Source: Cohnella sp. GbtcB17
Lineage (GTDB): Bacteria; Bacillota; Bacilli; Paenibacillales; Paenibacillaceae
Assembly: GCF_019091135.1 (NCBI RefSeq)
Contig: NZ_JAGXJW010000019.1
Span: 56,988 to 120,987 of the forward strand
Reading direction: 5' to 3'
Length of the DNA: 64,000 nt
A program made the position numbers and the translations under genes. The notes beneath the pieces were generated by a model, which saw only the letters and a program-made list of their open reading frames with translations, had not been told where the DNA came from and made no database searches. Positions 27,361 through 35,425 of this stretch are shown here, in pieces (position 1 is the first letter of the stretch; each line of letters opens with the position of its first letter).

Positions 27361-28332
27361 ATGCGCAATCGTATGTTCGTAAAGGCGGCTTGCGCCGGAA
27401 TAGTCGCGTACGCGTTGCTGGCAAGCGCCGGATGCACGGACAACCCGGGCGATACGGCCAACCTGAGCCAGAGATACGCGCCGGTCCGAGTGAAGTCGGC
27501 GGAGCAAACAAAGGCCGGGGAACAGGGAGAGAGCAGCGTCATCAAGCTGCACAACATTCATCGGACCGGATACGTATCGCTGTCCGACGTGGCAAAGGCG
27601 GCGGGGTATAACGGCAAGTGGCTGGCCGACGGCAGCTACGGACTGGGCGATCACGACCCCAGGTGGACGTTCCGGACGGGCGACAGCATGGTGCAATCAG
27701 GCGGAAAGCAAACCAAGCTGCCGGCGCCGGCGGTTAAGGAAGAAGGAGGCTTGTACATTCCCGCAGCAGGGTTGCCTGCCTTGTTCGGGAACGAACTCGC
27801 GATGCGGGCGAACGGGGACAGCATCTCCCTGCTCCCCAGAGCCTTCGGCCACGATGCGGGGCACGGAGGGATGCCCTTCGCCGACGCGACGCCAGGCGGT
27901 ACTGGCGGCGGGAAGCTTAGGATCGCATCCGCTTCAAGCGACGCCGCCGACATTATTGCCCACGGACAGAAGTTTTTAGGCGTCAAATACGACTTCGGGA
28001 CGGGCGATTACCGGCAAACGGGGAAGTTCGATTGCTCCTCGTTCGTTCAATACCTGTTCGCCGATAAAGGCATTCAGCTGCCGCGCGTCGCCAGGGATCA
28101 AGCCGAGCGCGGCACGACGGTCTCCCGAAGCGAGCTGCAGCAAGGCGACTTGATGTTTTTTTACGTGCCAGGCCGCTTCAAGACAGACAAGACGGTGGGC
28201 CATGTCGGCATCTATATGGGTGGGGGCAAGATGCTCCATTCGAGTCCGGCGCCCGAAGACGGCGTGCAAATCACGGATATCGACAAAGCGTACTGGCAGG
28301 ATACGTTTCTGTTCGCCAAACGGCTGCTCTAG
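27361..28332 (+). CDS. NlpC/P60 family lipoprotein (cell-wall peptidase)
   Basis: 323 aa. The lipoprotein signal ends LLASAGC (Cys25). The middle region (KLHNIHRTGYVSLSDVAKA and following) looks like a copper-amine-oxidase-like N-terminal or wall-binding domain. The C-terminal NlpC/P60 domain has catalytic Cys225 in KFDCSSFVQYLF, then GDLMFFYVPG and histidine in VGHVGIYMGGG. It probably cleaves the D-Glu to diamino-acid bond of peptidoglycan outside the cell. The ATG at 27361 is chosen because GGAGGG precedes it and it begins the signal peptide. Confidence 0.88.
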   Translation: MRNRMFVKAACAGIVAYALLASAGCTDNPGDTANLSQRYAPVRVKSAEQTKAGEQGESSVIKLHNIHRTGYVSLSDVAKAAGYNGKWLADGSYGLGDHDPRWTFRTGDSMVQSGGKQTKLPAPAVKEEGGLYIPAAGLPALFGNELAMRANGDSISLLPRAFGHDAGHGGMPFADATPGGTGGGKLRIASASSDAADIIAHGQKFLGVKYDFGTGDYRQTGKFDCSSFVQYLFADKGIQLPRVARDQAERGTTVSRSELQQGDLMFFYVPGRFKTDKTVGHVGIYMGGGKMLHSSPAPEDGVQITDIDKAYWQDTFLFAKRLL

Positions 28333-28353
28333 GCAGCCAGCGGGCTGACGCAT

Positions 28354-28382
28354 GAAAAAGCCCCGGCCGATTTGGGCCGGGA
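28354..28382 (-). terminator. Terminator between convergent genes
   Basis: CCCGGCC and GGCCGGG form the stem around about 6 nt. On the minus strand the stem is followed by TTTTT, so it ends transcription of the HD-GYP gene and may also stop readthrough from the NlpC/P60 gene. Confidence 0.8.
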
Positions 28383-28392
28383 CTATCCGTAT

Positions 28393-29439
28393 TTATGTCG
28401 AAATTCGGTCGATCTCGAGATCGTGCTCCACGGACAGGTCGATGAACGTATCGTCTACGTGGACGAGGGGACGGAACGGATCGGTCGGATGCGTCATGAT
28501 GATCGTTCCCCATCGTCCGTCGGACAGCTGTGCCCGTTTGCCGATGAAGTTCGGGATCATCCGGTTGATGAACGTCAGTGTCATCTCCGCATCGAGCTCG
28601 TTGAAGCTGAGCCGGTACAGCTCCTTCAGCACGCAGAGCAAATCCCGCTTTTCCTGGTAGACCCGGTCCGAGCTCATGGCGCTGTAAATATCCGCTATCG
28701 CGATGACTCTGGACATCGGCATGATCGCTTCGTCCTTCAGCCGCTCGGGATATCCGGTGCCGTCGCGCCTCTCGTGATGCTGGAGCGCGGCCAAGGCGAT
28801 GGCGTCGTCCGAATACGAGTCGGTCAAGATCCGATAGCTGTGCACCGGATGCTGCTTGATCTGCTCGAACTCGGCATCGGTCAGGCTCCCGCTCTTCTTC
28901 AGGATCTCCTCGGGAATGCGGCTCTTGCCGATATCGTGCAGAAATCCGGCCATGCCCGCCCGGATCTGATCTTCTTCGCTCCAATCCAGCCACTTGGCCA
29001 TATAGAAGCTGAGCATGCCGACCTGGACCGAGTGCTGGTACGTGTATTCGTCCTGCGTATGCATGCTCAGCATGAGCGATACGACGTCCCGTTCCTCCTG
29101 AAAATGCTTGACGAGCGGCTGAAAGCTCTCCTTGGCGTCCTCCTCGGAAATGGTACCTTGCGCGATCGCCTGCTTGAACAGCAGTTCGCAGCCCGCGACG
29201 GCATCCTCGAACTTGAAGCGGAGCTCGGGCGGGAACAGATCGGCGGCGGTCTCCGACGCTTCGAACGAAGGGGAGACGCGCTGCTCGATATCGACGTAGT
29301 CGATCCGGTGCTGGTAGAGACGGGACAAATCGTGCTCGTTCAAGATCGCGCCGCTGGACAGCACATGCAGGCCGTATGCGTTAAAAATATCTTGCGAGAT
29401 CTGATCGCCAGCCAGCAAATCGGTAATGTGAATTCGCAT
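28393..29439 (-). CDS. HD-GYP domain phosphodiesterase
   Basis: 348 aa, cytosolic. The N-terminus (MRIHITDLLAGDQISQDIF and following) is the short domain often found before HD-GYP. The catalytic domain has HSVQVGMLS, FLHDIGKSRIP, HHERRDGTGYP and the late aspartate in IADIYSAM, so all metal ligands and the GYP triplet are present. It should hydrolyse cyclic-di-GMP or a related cyclic dinucleotide. The ATG at 29437-29439 follows GAGGTG. A second HD-GYP gene with similar layout lies at 34217. Confidence 0.93.
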   Translation of the reverse strand: MRIHITDLLAGDQISQDIFNAYGLHVLSSGAILNEHDLSRLYQHRIDYVDIEQRVSPSFEASETAADLFPPELRFKFEDAVAGCELLFKQAIAQGTISEEDAKESFQPLVKHFQEERDVVSLMLSMHTQDEYTYQHSVQVGMLSFYMAKWLDWSEEDQIRAGMAGFLHDIGKSRIPEEILKKSGSLTDAEFEQIKQHPVHSYRILTDSYSDDAIALAALQHHERRDGTGYPERLKDEAIMPMSRVIAIADIYSAMSSDRVYQEKRDLLCVLKELYRLSFNELDAEMTLTFINRMIPNFIGKRAQLSDGRWGTIIMTHPTDPFRPLVHVDDTFIDLSVEHDLEIDRIST

Positions 29440-29557
29440 CGCGCACCTCGCCGTATGATCTTGTGCGGCATCAACGTCGGATAACCGCTTTCAAACCATA
29501 TGTTACCAAAGTAAGCCCGCCTGGGCAATTGATTTTTGTCGAAAAGAAGCGGGGCGC

Positions 29558-30616
29558 CTAAACTCCGAGCAGCTCGGCGTACAGGCGTCTCGCGCGAAGG
29601 GGATCGTCGGTGCCCGATACGAGCGCGCGGCCGTCGGGAAACAGCGCAAAGGCGATGCCGTCATCCCGCCGAAGACGAAGCAGGTAGTCGTACAGCTCGA
29701 CTTGCCCGAGAGGGGCCCACCTGGCGGCGAGCCGCGGCAGGTTGAGCTCCGCATCGGAAGCAGCGGGCGAAACCTGAACCGTCTGCCGCCCGCAGAGCGA
29801 AGCGGTCAGAGGCTCGGCCGCGTCGCCGTCCAGCCATTCGAACCGGCGCTCGGCGCCGCATACCGGGCAGTTCGCCCTGCGCGCGCCCGCGATGCCGAGC
29901 TGCTGCCAGCCGGTATGCCACAGGTCGGTCTGCAGCAGCGCGCCGTGCAGCGCGTCTTCGCGGCCGCCGAGCAGCTTGATCGCTTCCATCGATTGGACGG
30001 AAGCGACGAGATCGACGATCGGCCCCACCACGCCGGCCGTCTCGCAGGTGTCGAGCGCGCCGCCGCGCGGCGGCTGCGGGAAGATGCAGCGCAGGCAAGG
30101 ACCGCCCGCGCCGGGACGGATCGTCATCGTCATGCCCGATGCGCCGACCGCCGCGCCGTAGATCCAAGGCTTGCCGTGCTTCGCGCTCCACTCGTTCAGC
30201 AGGTACCGGACGCCGAAGCTGTCCGTGCCGTCGACGACCAGGTCGGCGTCGGCCAGCAGCGTCTCGACATTGCCCGCGTTGAGATCGACGGCGTAGGGTC
30301 TGTACCCGACGCCGCCGTTGATCGCGGACAGCCGTCGCGCGGCCGCGACTGCCTTCGGCGTTCCCTCGGCTGCATCCGCTTCGTCGTAGAGCAGCTGCCG
30401 CTGCAGGTTGGTCGGCTCGACGACGTCGCGGTCGATCAGAATCAGGCGGCCGATGCCGGCGCGGGCCAGATGATTGGCCGAGACGCAGCCGAGCGCGCCG
30501 ACGCCGACGATCGCGGCCGTAGAGGCGGACAGTCGCTCCTGGCCTTCGGGGCCGAACGGGGCGAAGCGAACCTGGCGGGCATAGCGGTCCGCGCCGCCTG
30601 CAAGCGCCCCCGTCAT
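29558..30616 (-). CDS. ThiF/MoeB-type sulfur-carrier adenylyltransferase
   Basis: 352 aa E1-like enzyme that adenylates the C-terminal glycine of MoaD or ThiS. The ATP-binding loop is GVGALGCVSANHLARAG, followed by IDRDVVEPTNLQRQ and DLVVDGTDSFGVRYLLN. Zinc ligands are in CLRC and CPVC. About 90 residues after the core have no rhodanese signature. The ATG at 30614-30616 overlaps the stop of the MoaD-MoaE fusion gene (ATGA), which argues for a MoeB role in molybdopterin synthesis rather than thiamine. Confidence 0.9.
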   Translation of the reverse strand: MTGALAGGADRYARQVRFAPFGPEGQERLSASTAAIVGVGALGCVSANHLARAGIGRLILIDRDVVEPTNLQRQLLYDEADAAEGTPKAVAAARRLSAINGGVGYRPYAVDLNAGNVETLLADADLVVDGTDSFGVRYLLNEWSAKHGKPWIYGAAVGASGMTMTIRPGAGGPCLRCIFPQPPRGGALDTCETAGVVGPIVDLVASVQSMEAIKLLGGREDALHGALLQTDLWHTGWQQLGIAGARRANCPVCGAERRFEWLDGDAAEPLTASLCGRQTVQVSPAASDAELNLPRLAARWAPLGQVELYDYLLRLRRDDGIAFALFPDGRALVSGTDDPLRARRLYAELLGV

Positions 30617-31368
30617 CGCGCCTCGTCCGCCAGCGGCGCCAGCGGATTCCAGGGCCCGGTCTGATGTCCCTTCCACTCGGAGCCATCCTCGTACACTTCG
30701 CGCTTCCAGATCGGCACCGTCTGTTTCAGCCGTTCGATCGCATACCGGCTCGCCTCGTACGCCAGCGCGCGATGGGGGGAGGAGACGGCGATGAGCACAC
30801 TCGTCTCGCCAATGCCGACCCGCCCGATGCGGTGATGGATCGCGCACAGCGTGCCCGGCCACCGCTCGCCGATCTCGTCGCCGATCTGCCGCAGCGCCGC
30901 GAGCGCCATCGGCTCGTACGCTTCGTAGTCGAGCGTGACCGTACGCTGCTCGCCCGTCAGTCCCCGCGTCGTCCCGGCGAACAGGAGCGCGGCGCCGTGA
31001 TCGGGATGATGCACGAGCGAGAGCACGGCTTCCGCCGACAGCGCCGAAGCGGATATCGCATACGGCTCGGCGGCGGAAGCCGCGGCGGCTTCTTCGCCCG
31101 CGTCAAGCCCGGAGCCGCCGGACACCGGCGGCAGCAGCGCGAGCTCGTCGCCGCAGCCGACCTCGGCCTCATCCGGCGAAAACGATTGATTGCGCGCGAC
31201 GAAGGACACCTCGATCAGGTCGGCCTGCGCAGGATGGGCGGCCGCGATTCGTCTCTTCAATTCGCCGGCGGCGAGCCTGTCCTCGGCGAATTCCGTCTCG
31301 AGCAGGCGCGTGCCCAGACGCTCCGCAAGTCCGGCGAATAAATATACTTTCCATCTGTATGTCGTCAT
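30613..31368 (-). CDS. Fused molybdopterin synthase, MoaD-MoaE
   Basis: 251 aa. Residues 1 to about 87 are the MoaD sulfur carrier (VYLFAGLAERLG at the start, ALLPPVSGGSG at the end, Gly-Gly at 84-85). A linker rich in Ala and Glu follows, then MoaE from about residue 103 (ALSAEAVLSLVHHPDHGAAL, then FAGTTRG, HRIGRVGIGETSVLIAV, VPIWKREVYEDG). MoaD normally needs a free C-terminal Gly-Gly to carry sulfur, so the chain must be cut after it, as I recall for mycobacterial MoaX. First gene of a minus-strand pair with the MoeB-like gene and divergent from moaA. Confidence 0.92.
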   Translation of the reverse strand: MTTYRWKVYLFAGLAERLGTRLLETEFAEDRLAAGELKRRIAAAHPAQADLIEVSFVARNQSFSPDEAEVGCGDELALLPPVSGGSGLDAGEEAAAASAAEPYAISASALSAEAVLSLVHHPDHGAALLFAGTTRGLTGEQRTVTLDYEAYEPMALAALRQIGDEIGERWPGTLCAIHHRIGRVGIGETSVLIAVSSPHRALAYEASRYAIERLKQTVPIWKREVYEDGSEWKGHQTGPWNPLAPLADEAR

Positions 31369-31424
31369 GAAAATGCCCTGCCTTCCATACGTTTCACAAG
31401 GGGGTTGCCTTGTCCAAGCATACC

Positions 31425-31473
31425 ATAATGACGCTGAAAATGTTATGCTATAGCCATGTCAGCTAGCATAACA
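31425..31473 (+). promoter_or_regulatory. moaA promoter with a perfect 10-bp inverted repeat
   Basis: TGTTATGCTA (31441-31450) and TAGCATAACA (31464-31473) are a perfect inverted repeat with 13 bases between. The repeat overlaps the likely -10 (TATAGC, 31449-31454; TTGCCT at 31425-31430). It lies in the gap between the divergent MoaD-MoaE and moaA genes and is a good candidate operator for both. Confidence 0.65.
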
Positions 31474-31510
31474 GGGAGACGATTGAAGCTTCCTGAAGGA
31501 GGGCCACGCC

Positions 31511-32515
31511 ATGACGGAACTGAAGGACCGCTACGACCGCAAACATACGTACCTGCGCATCTCCGTCACGGACCGCTGCAATTTGCGTTGCCTGTACTGC
31601 ATGCCCGAGGAAGGCATGACGTTCATGGACCAGGAACGCCTGCTCACCTACGATCAGATCGCCGAAGTGGTGGAGACCGCCGCGGGATTCGGCATATCCA
31701 AGCTTCGGATTACCGGGGGCGAGCCGCTCGTCCGGCCGGGCATCGCGGGCTTGATCGCGAAGCTGAAGTCGATCCGGGGCATCGAGGAGATCTCGCTCAC
31801 GACGAACGGACTGCTGCTCGGACCGCAGGCCGCGGACCTGAAGCTCGCCGGGCTCGACCGCGTTAATATCAGCCTGGATACGCTTGACAGCGCCCGCTTT
31901 CGCTTTATCGCGCGCAGAGGGAGATTGGACAAGGTGCTCGAGGGCATCGAGGCCGCGGCCGAGGCGGGGCTCGGGCCGATCAAGCTCAATTGCGTGCTGC
32001 TCAAAGGCGTCAACGAGGACGAGATCGGACGTTTTCTTCGCCTCTCCGCCGAGAAGCCGCTTCACGTCCGCTTCATTGAATATATGCCGATCGGGCACGA
32101 CGACGCGGGCTGGCGCGACCATTACCTGCCGCTGACGCGCGTGGCCGAGGAGGCCGACCGTCTCGGGCTTGCTTACGAACCGCTGCCCGAGGGACCCGCA
32201 GGCAACGGCCCGTCGGAGAATTACCGGATCGCTGGGGGCGCCGGCTCCTTCGGGCTGATCCATCCGGTCAGCAATCATTTTTGTGCCAATTGCAACCGGC
32301 TCCGCCTGACCGCGGAGGGAGATCTCAAGCCATGCTTGTATTGGGTGGACGAGCTGAGCGTCCGGCCGGCGCTCGGCTCACCGGAGGCGATGCGCGAGCT
32401 GTTCATGAAGGCGATGCGCATCAAGCCGGAGAACCACGAGATGGCGGCGCTGCTCGCCGGAGACGCCCAGTCGCATGTGCCGACGGGGCGCAGGATGTCT
32501 CAAATCGGGGGGTAG
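31511..32515 (+). CDS. moaA: GTP 3',8-cyclase MoaA
   Basis: Radical SAM enzyme (334 aa) that performs the first step of molybdenum cofactor synthesis, rearranging GTP. The N-terminal cluster motif is CNLRCLYC and the C-terminal second-cluster region reads CANCNRLRLTAEGDLKPC. The chain ends in Gly-Gly, as needed for MoaA activity. The ATG at 31511 follows AAGGAGGG. moaC, moeA and mobA are not in this window. Confidence 0.97.
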   Translation: MTELKDRYDRKHTYLRISVTDRCNLRCLYCMPEEGMTFMDQERLLTYDQIAEVVETAAGFGISKLRITGGEPLVRPGIAGLIAKLKSIRGIEEISLTTNGLLLGPQAADLKLAGLDRVNISLDTLDSARFRFIARRGRLDKVLEGIEAAAEAGLGPIKLNCVLLKGVNEDEIGRFLRLSAEKPLHVRFIEYMPIGHDDAGWRDHYLPLTRVAEEADRLGLAYEPLPEGPAGNGPSENYRIAGGAGSFGLIHPVSNHFCANCNRLRLTAEGDLKPCLYWVDELSVRPALGSPEAMRELFMKAMRIKPENHEMAALLAGDAQSHVPTGRRMSQIGG

Positions 32516-32525
32516 GAGGCGAATA

Positions 32526-33971
32526 GTGGTGCAAAGCGGCAAGCTGGTTCTGCTTCATACCAACGATATCCACAGTCATTTCGAGGAGGCTGCGCGTGCG
32601 GCCGATTATATAAAAGAGGTCAAAAGGACGGTGCCGGCGGACCGGCTCCTGCTCGTCGACTGCGGCGACCATCTGGACCGCGTGCGGATCGAGACGGAAG
32701 GGACGGACGCCGCCGTGAACCGGGAGCTGCTGGCGAAGCTCGGCTACGACGCGGTCACGTTCGGCAACAACGAAGGATTGACCTATACGCCGGAGCAGCT
32801 CGGCCGGCTGTACGAGAACGCTCCGTTTCCGGTCGTCTGCGCGAACTTGAAGCTGGTCTCGACGAGAAGGGCTCCTGCCTGGATGCGCCGCACCTTGACG
32901 CTGCAGAAGGCCGGGCTGACCGTCGGCCTGTTCGGGCTAACGGTGCAGTTCCACGAATTTTACGACCTGCTTGGCTGGGAAGCGTCCGACCCGCTGGAGG
33001 AAGCGGCGGCATGCGTCGCCGAGCTGCGGTCCGCCTGCGACGTCGTCGTGGCGATCTCCCATCTGGGGCTTCGCCAGGACGAACGGATGGCGGCGGCCGT
33101 GCCGGGCATCGACGTGATCGTCGGCGCCCATACGCACCATCTGCTCGAGGTGCCGCTCCGGATCGGGGGCGCTGTCGTCTGCGCCGCCGGCAAGTTCGGC
33201 CGCTATGTCGGCACGGTAGAGATCGGGCGCGGACCGGGAGGACGCGGTCTCGACATCGAGGGCCGCACCGTGTCGACCGAGGGCCGGCAGCCCGATGCCG
33301 AGACGCTGGATATCGTCGCCGCCGCGCTGCGCAAGGCGAAGGAGACGATGGCCGAGCCTGTCGCGGAGCTGACCGTCCCGCTCGCCGCCGAGGCCGCCGC
33401 CGAGAGCCCGCTCGGCACGCTGCTCGCGGGCGCGCTGCGCCGCAAGACCGGCGCCGAAATCGGCCTGACCAACGCAGGACAGCTGCTTGACGGGCTTGCG
33501 GCTGGGCCGGTCACCCGCGAGGCGATCCATGCGGTCTGCCCTTCCCCAATCAATCCGTGCCTGATCGAACTGACCGGCGCGCAGCTCAAGCAGGCGTTCG
33601 AGGAGAGTCTGCTGCCGGAGTTCATCGACCTGGAGTTTCACGGCTTCGGCTTCCGGGGCAAGGTACTGGGCCGCTTGTGCACGGACGGCGCAGAGGTGGT
33701 CTTCGATCCCGCCGCGCCGCCCTACGGCCGCGTGGTCGGCGTCCTCGTCAACGGCGAGCCGCTCGACGAGTCGCGGGTCTACGCCGTCGGCACGCTGGAC
33801 ATGTTTACGTTCGGCATCGGCTACGTCGGCTTGAAGCAGGGCCGCGTCTTGCGTTATTTCCTGCCGGAGTTCATCCGCGACCTGCTTGCCGAGGCGCTCG
33901 GCGACGAGCGCGCCGTGTTCGATTGCATGCGGCCCCGGTGGAGGGAGGATGCGGCCTCCGCGGCTCTTTGA
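32526..33971 (+). CDS. Metallophosphoesterase/5'-nucleotidase family protein, YunD-like
   Basis: 481 aa cytosolic protein with no signal peptide. The metallophosphoesterase domain opens VLLHTNDIHSHFEE and continues with DCGDHLDR, GNNEG in place of the usual GNHE (as in YunD-type proteins), and VGAHTHHLLEVP. A 5'-nucleotidase C-terminal domain follows from about residue 290. The start is GTG at 32526 after AGGAGG, 10 bases past the moaA stop, so it is co-transcribed with moaA; the functional link is unclear. Confidence 0.88.
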   Translation: MVQSGKLVLLHTNDIHSHFEEAARAADYIKEVKRTVPADRLLLVDCGDHLDRVRIETEGTDAAVNRELLAKLGYDAVTFGNNEGLTYTPEQLGRLYENAPFPVVCANLKLVSTRRAPAWMRRTLTLQKAGLTVGLFGLTVQFHEFYDLLGWEASDPLEEAAACVAELRSACDVVVAISHLGLRQDERMAAAVPGIDVIVGAHTHHLLEVPLRIGGAVVCAAGKFGRYVGTVEIGRGPGGRGLDIEGRTVSTEGRQPDAETLDIVAAALRKAKETMAEPVAELTVPLAAEAAAESPLGTLLAGALRRKTGAEIGLTNAGQLLDGLAAGPVTREAIHAVCPSPINPCLIELTGAQLKQAFEESLLPEFIDLEFHGFGFRGKVLGRLCTDGAEVVFDPAAPPYGRVVGVLVNGEPLDESRVYAVGTLDMFTFGIGYVGLKQGRVLRYFLPEFIRDLLAEALGDERAVFDCMRPRWREDAASAAL

Positions 33972-34006
33972 GCGCCGTCCGTGCGCATAAAGGCTGCCGA
34001 TCGGAC

Positions 34007-34055
34007 AAAAAACGTCCGCCGTTTCGTCGTTTTGACGAATGGTCGGACGTTTTTT
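34007..34055 (+). terminator. Terminator after the YunD-like gene
   Basis: AAAAAACGTCCG pairs with CGGACGTTTTTT, with an inner TTCGTC/GACGAA stem and a long T-run. Confidence 0.92.
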
Positions 34056-34111
34056 ATGTGGAATCGTAAGGGGTTTTGACGAATGCTGTCGAACTTTTAG
34101 GAAGGAATATC

Positions 34112-34140
34112 TTGTCAATGGGCGTCAAATCTCTTACATT
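34112..34140 (+). promoter_or_regulatory. Sigma-A promoter for the HD-GYP gene at 34217
   Basis: TTGTCA, a 17-bp spacer and TACATT, about 77 bases before the start codon. Confidence 0.65.
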
Positions 34141-34216
34141 ATCATAAGAGGATTCCGATGATATAGCCAGAGCCTTTTTCTGCGGACGCGTATCGCCAAG
34201 GGGGAGTTAAAGAATT

Positions 34217-35317
34217 ATGCGCTTGATGCCAGTGACAGCTTGCCTCCCCGGTATGAGGCTTGGTAAAAAAATATTCTCCGAAGATGGCGTCGTACTGCTG
34301 GCTGAAGGAGTCGAACTGACCCAGGGACTGTTGAATCGCCTAAGCAGCATGGGCATTCATTACATTTATATTCAGGACCCGAAGACCGAAGGCATCGAGA
34401 TTCCGGAGCTCATCAGCGAGGAGACGCAGCGGCGCGCGCTGAAGACGGTCAAAAACGTTTTTCGCGAAATGGCGGACAGCTCGCGGCGGGGGATCTACCC
34501 CTACGTCGGCAAAGCCGTGCGCGAGACGATGTCGACGATCCTCGACGATCTGTACAGCAACCGCGATGCCATGATCATGCTGCTGAACCTGCAGAGCGTG
34601 GATCATTACTTGTACCTTCATTCGCTCAACGTCTGCGTATACACGTCGCTACTCGGCATCGCCAACGGCTACAGCCGGGACGAGCTGATGACGCTCGGGC
34701 TCGGCTCGCTGCTGCACGACGTGGGCAAGTCGCGGATTCCGCTCGACGTGCTGCTCAAGCCGGGCGCGCTCTCCAAGCAGGAGTTCGAAGAGATGAAGCG
34801 CCATACCGAACGCGGCTTCCAGCTGTTGAAGGACGAACCCAACCTGCCGCTCATCGTCGCGCACTGCGCGTTCCAGCATCACGAACGCCTGGACGGCTCG
34901 GGCTATCCGCGCGGCATTCGCGGCAGCGAGATCCACGAATATGCCAAGTGGATCGGCATCGTCGACTCGTACGACGCGATGACGAGCCACCGGATCTACC
35001 GCAACGCCATGCTGCCGCATCAGGCGGTCGAGCTGCTGTATGCGGGCAGCGAGACGCTGTACGACACCGAGATGCTGCGACTGTTCCGGGACAAGGTCGC
35101 CATCTATCCTGTCGGGATGACCGTGGAGCTGTCGAGCGGACAGAGCGGCGTCATCGTGGACGTGAACACGCTGACGCTGCACCGGCCGATCGTGCGGATT
35201 CTGACCGACGAGGCCGGCGCGGAGCTGAAGTCGCCTTACGACATGGATCTGTCCAAGCATCTGTCGGTCATGATCTCCCGCGTCGTGACGAGCGGTCCCG
35301 CGCTAACCGAAGCATAG
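34217..35317 (+). CDS. HD-GYP domain phosphodiesterase (second copy)
   Basis: 366 aa. The N-terminal domain (MRLMPVTACLPGMRLGKKIF) precedes HD-GYP with HSLNVCVYTS, LLHDVGKSRIP, HHERLDGSGYP and VDSYDAMTSHR, so it is probably active on cyclic-di-GMP. The ATG follows GGGGAG. Transcribed alone from its own promoter. With the protein at 28393 and the GGDEF-EAL protein at 12663 it makes three cyclic-di-GMP-related proteins in this window. Confidence 0.93.
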   Translation: MRLMPVTACLPGMRLGKKIFSEDGVVLLAEGVELTQGLLNRLSSMGIHYIYIQDPKTEGIEIPELISEETQRRALKTVKNVFREMADSSRRGIYPYVGKAVRETMSTILDDLYSNRDAMIMLLNLQSVDHYLYLHSLNVCVYTSLLGIANGYSRDELMTLGLGSLLHDVGKSRIPLDVLLKPGALSKQEFEEMKRHTERGFQLLKDEPNLPLIVAHCAFQHHERLDGSGYPRGIRGSEIHEYAKWIGIVDSYDAMTSHRIYRNAMLPHQAVELLYAGSETLYDTEMLRLFRDKVAIYPVGMTVELSSGQSGVIVDVNTLTLHRPIVRILTDEAGAELKSPYDMDLSKHLSVMISRVVTSGPALTEA

Positions 35318-35425
35318 ACGCATTCGAGCCCTTGGAGCGGCATGTCTCCAGGGGCTTTCGTTTGCGTTAGCCGGCGTTTACCCGGTACAATAGCATTACA
35401 TTCGACAAGACAGGGAGTATGACCG

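Noticed and set aside
26341..27696. 451-codon minus-strand open frame opposite the endolysin-like and NlpC/P60 genes
   Set aside because: The plus-strand genes have clear domains and ribosome binding sites; the opposite frame does not.
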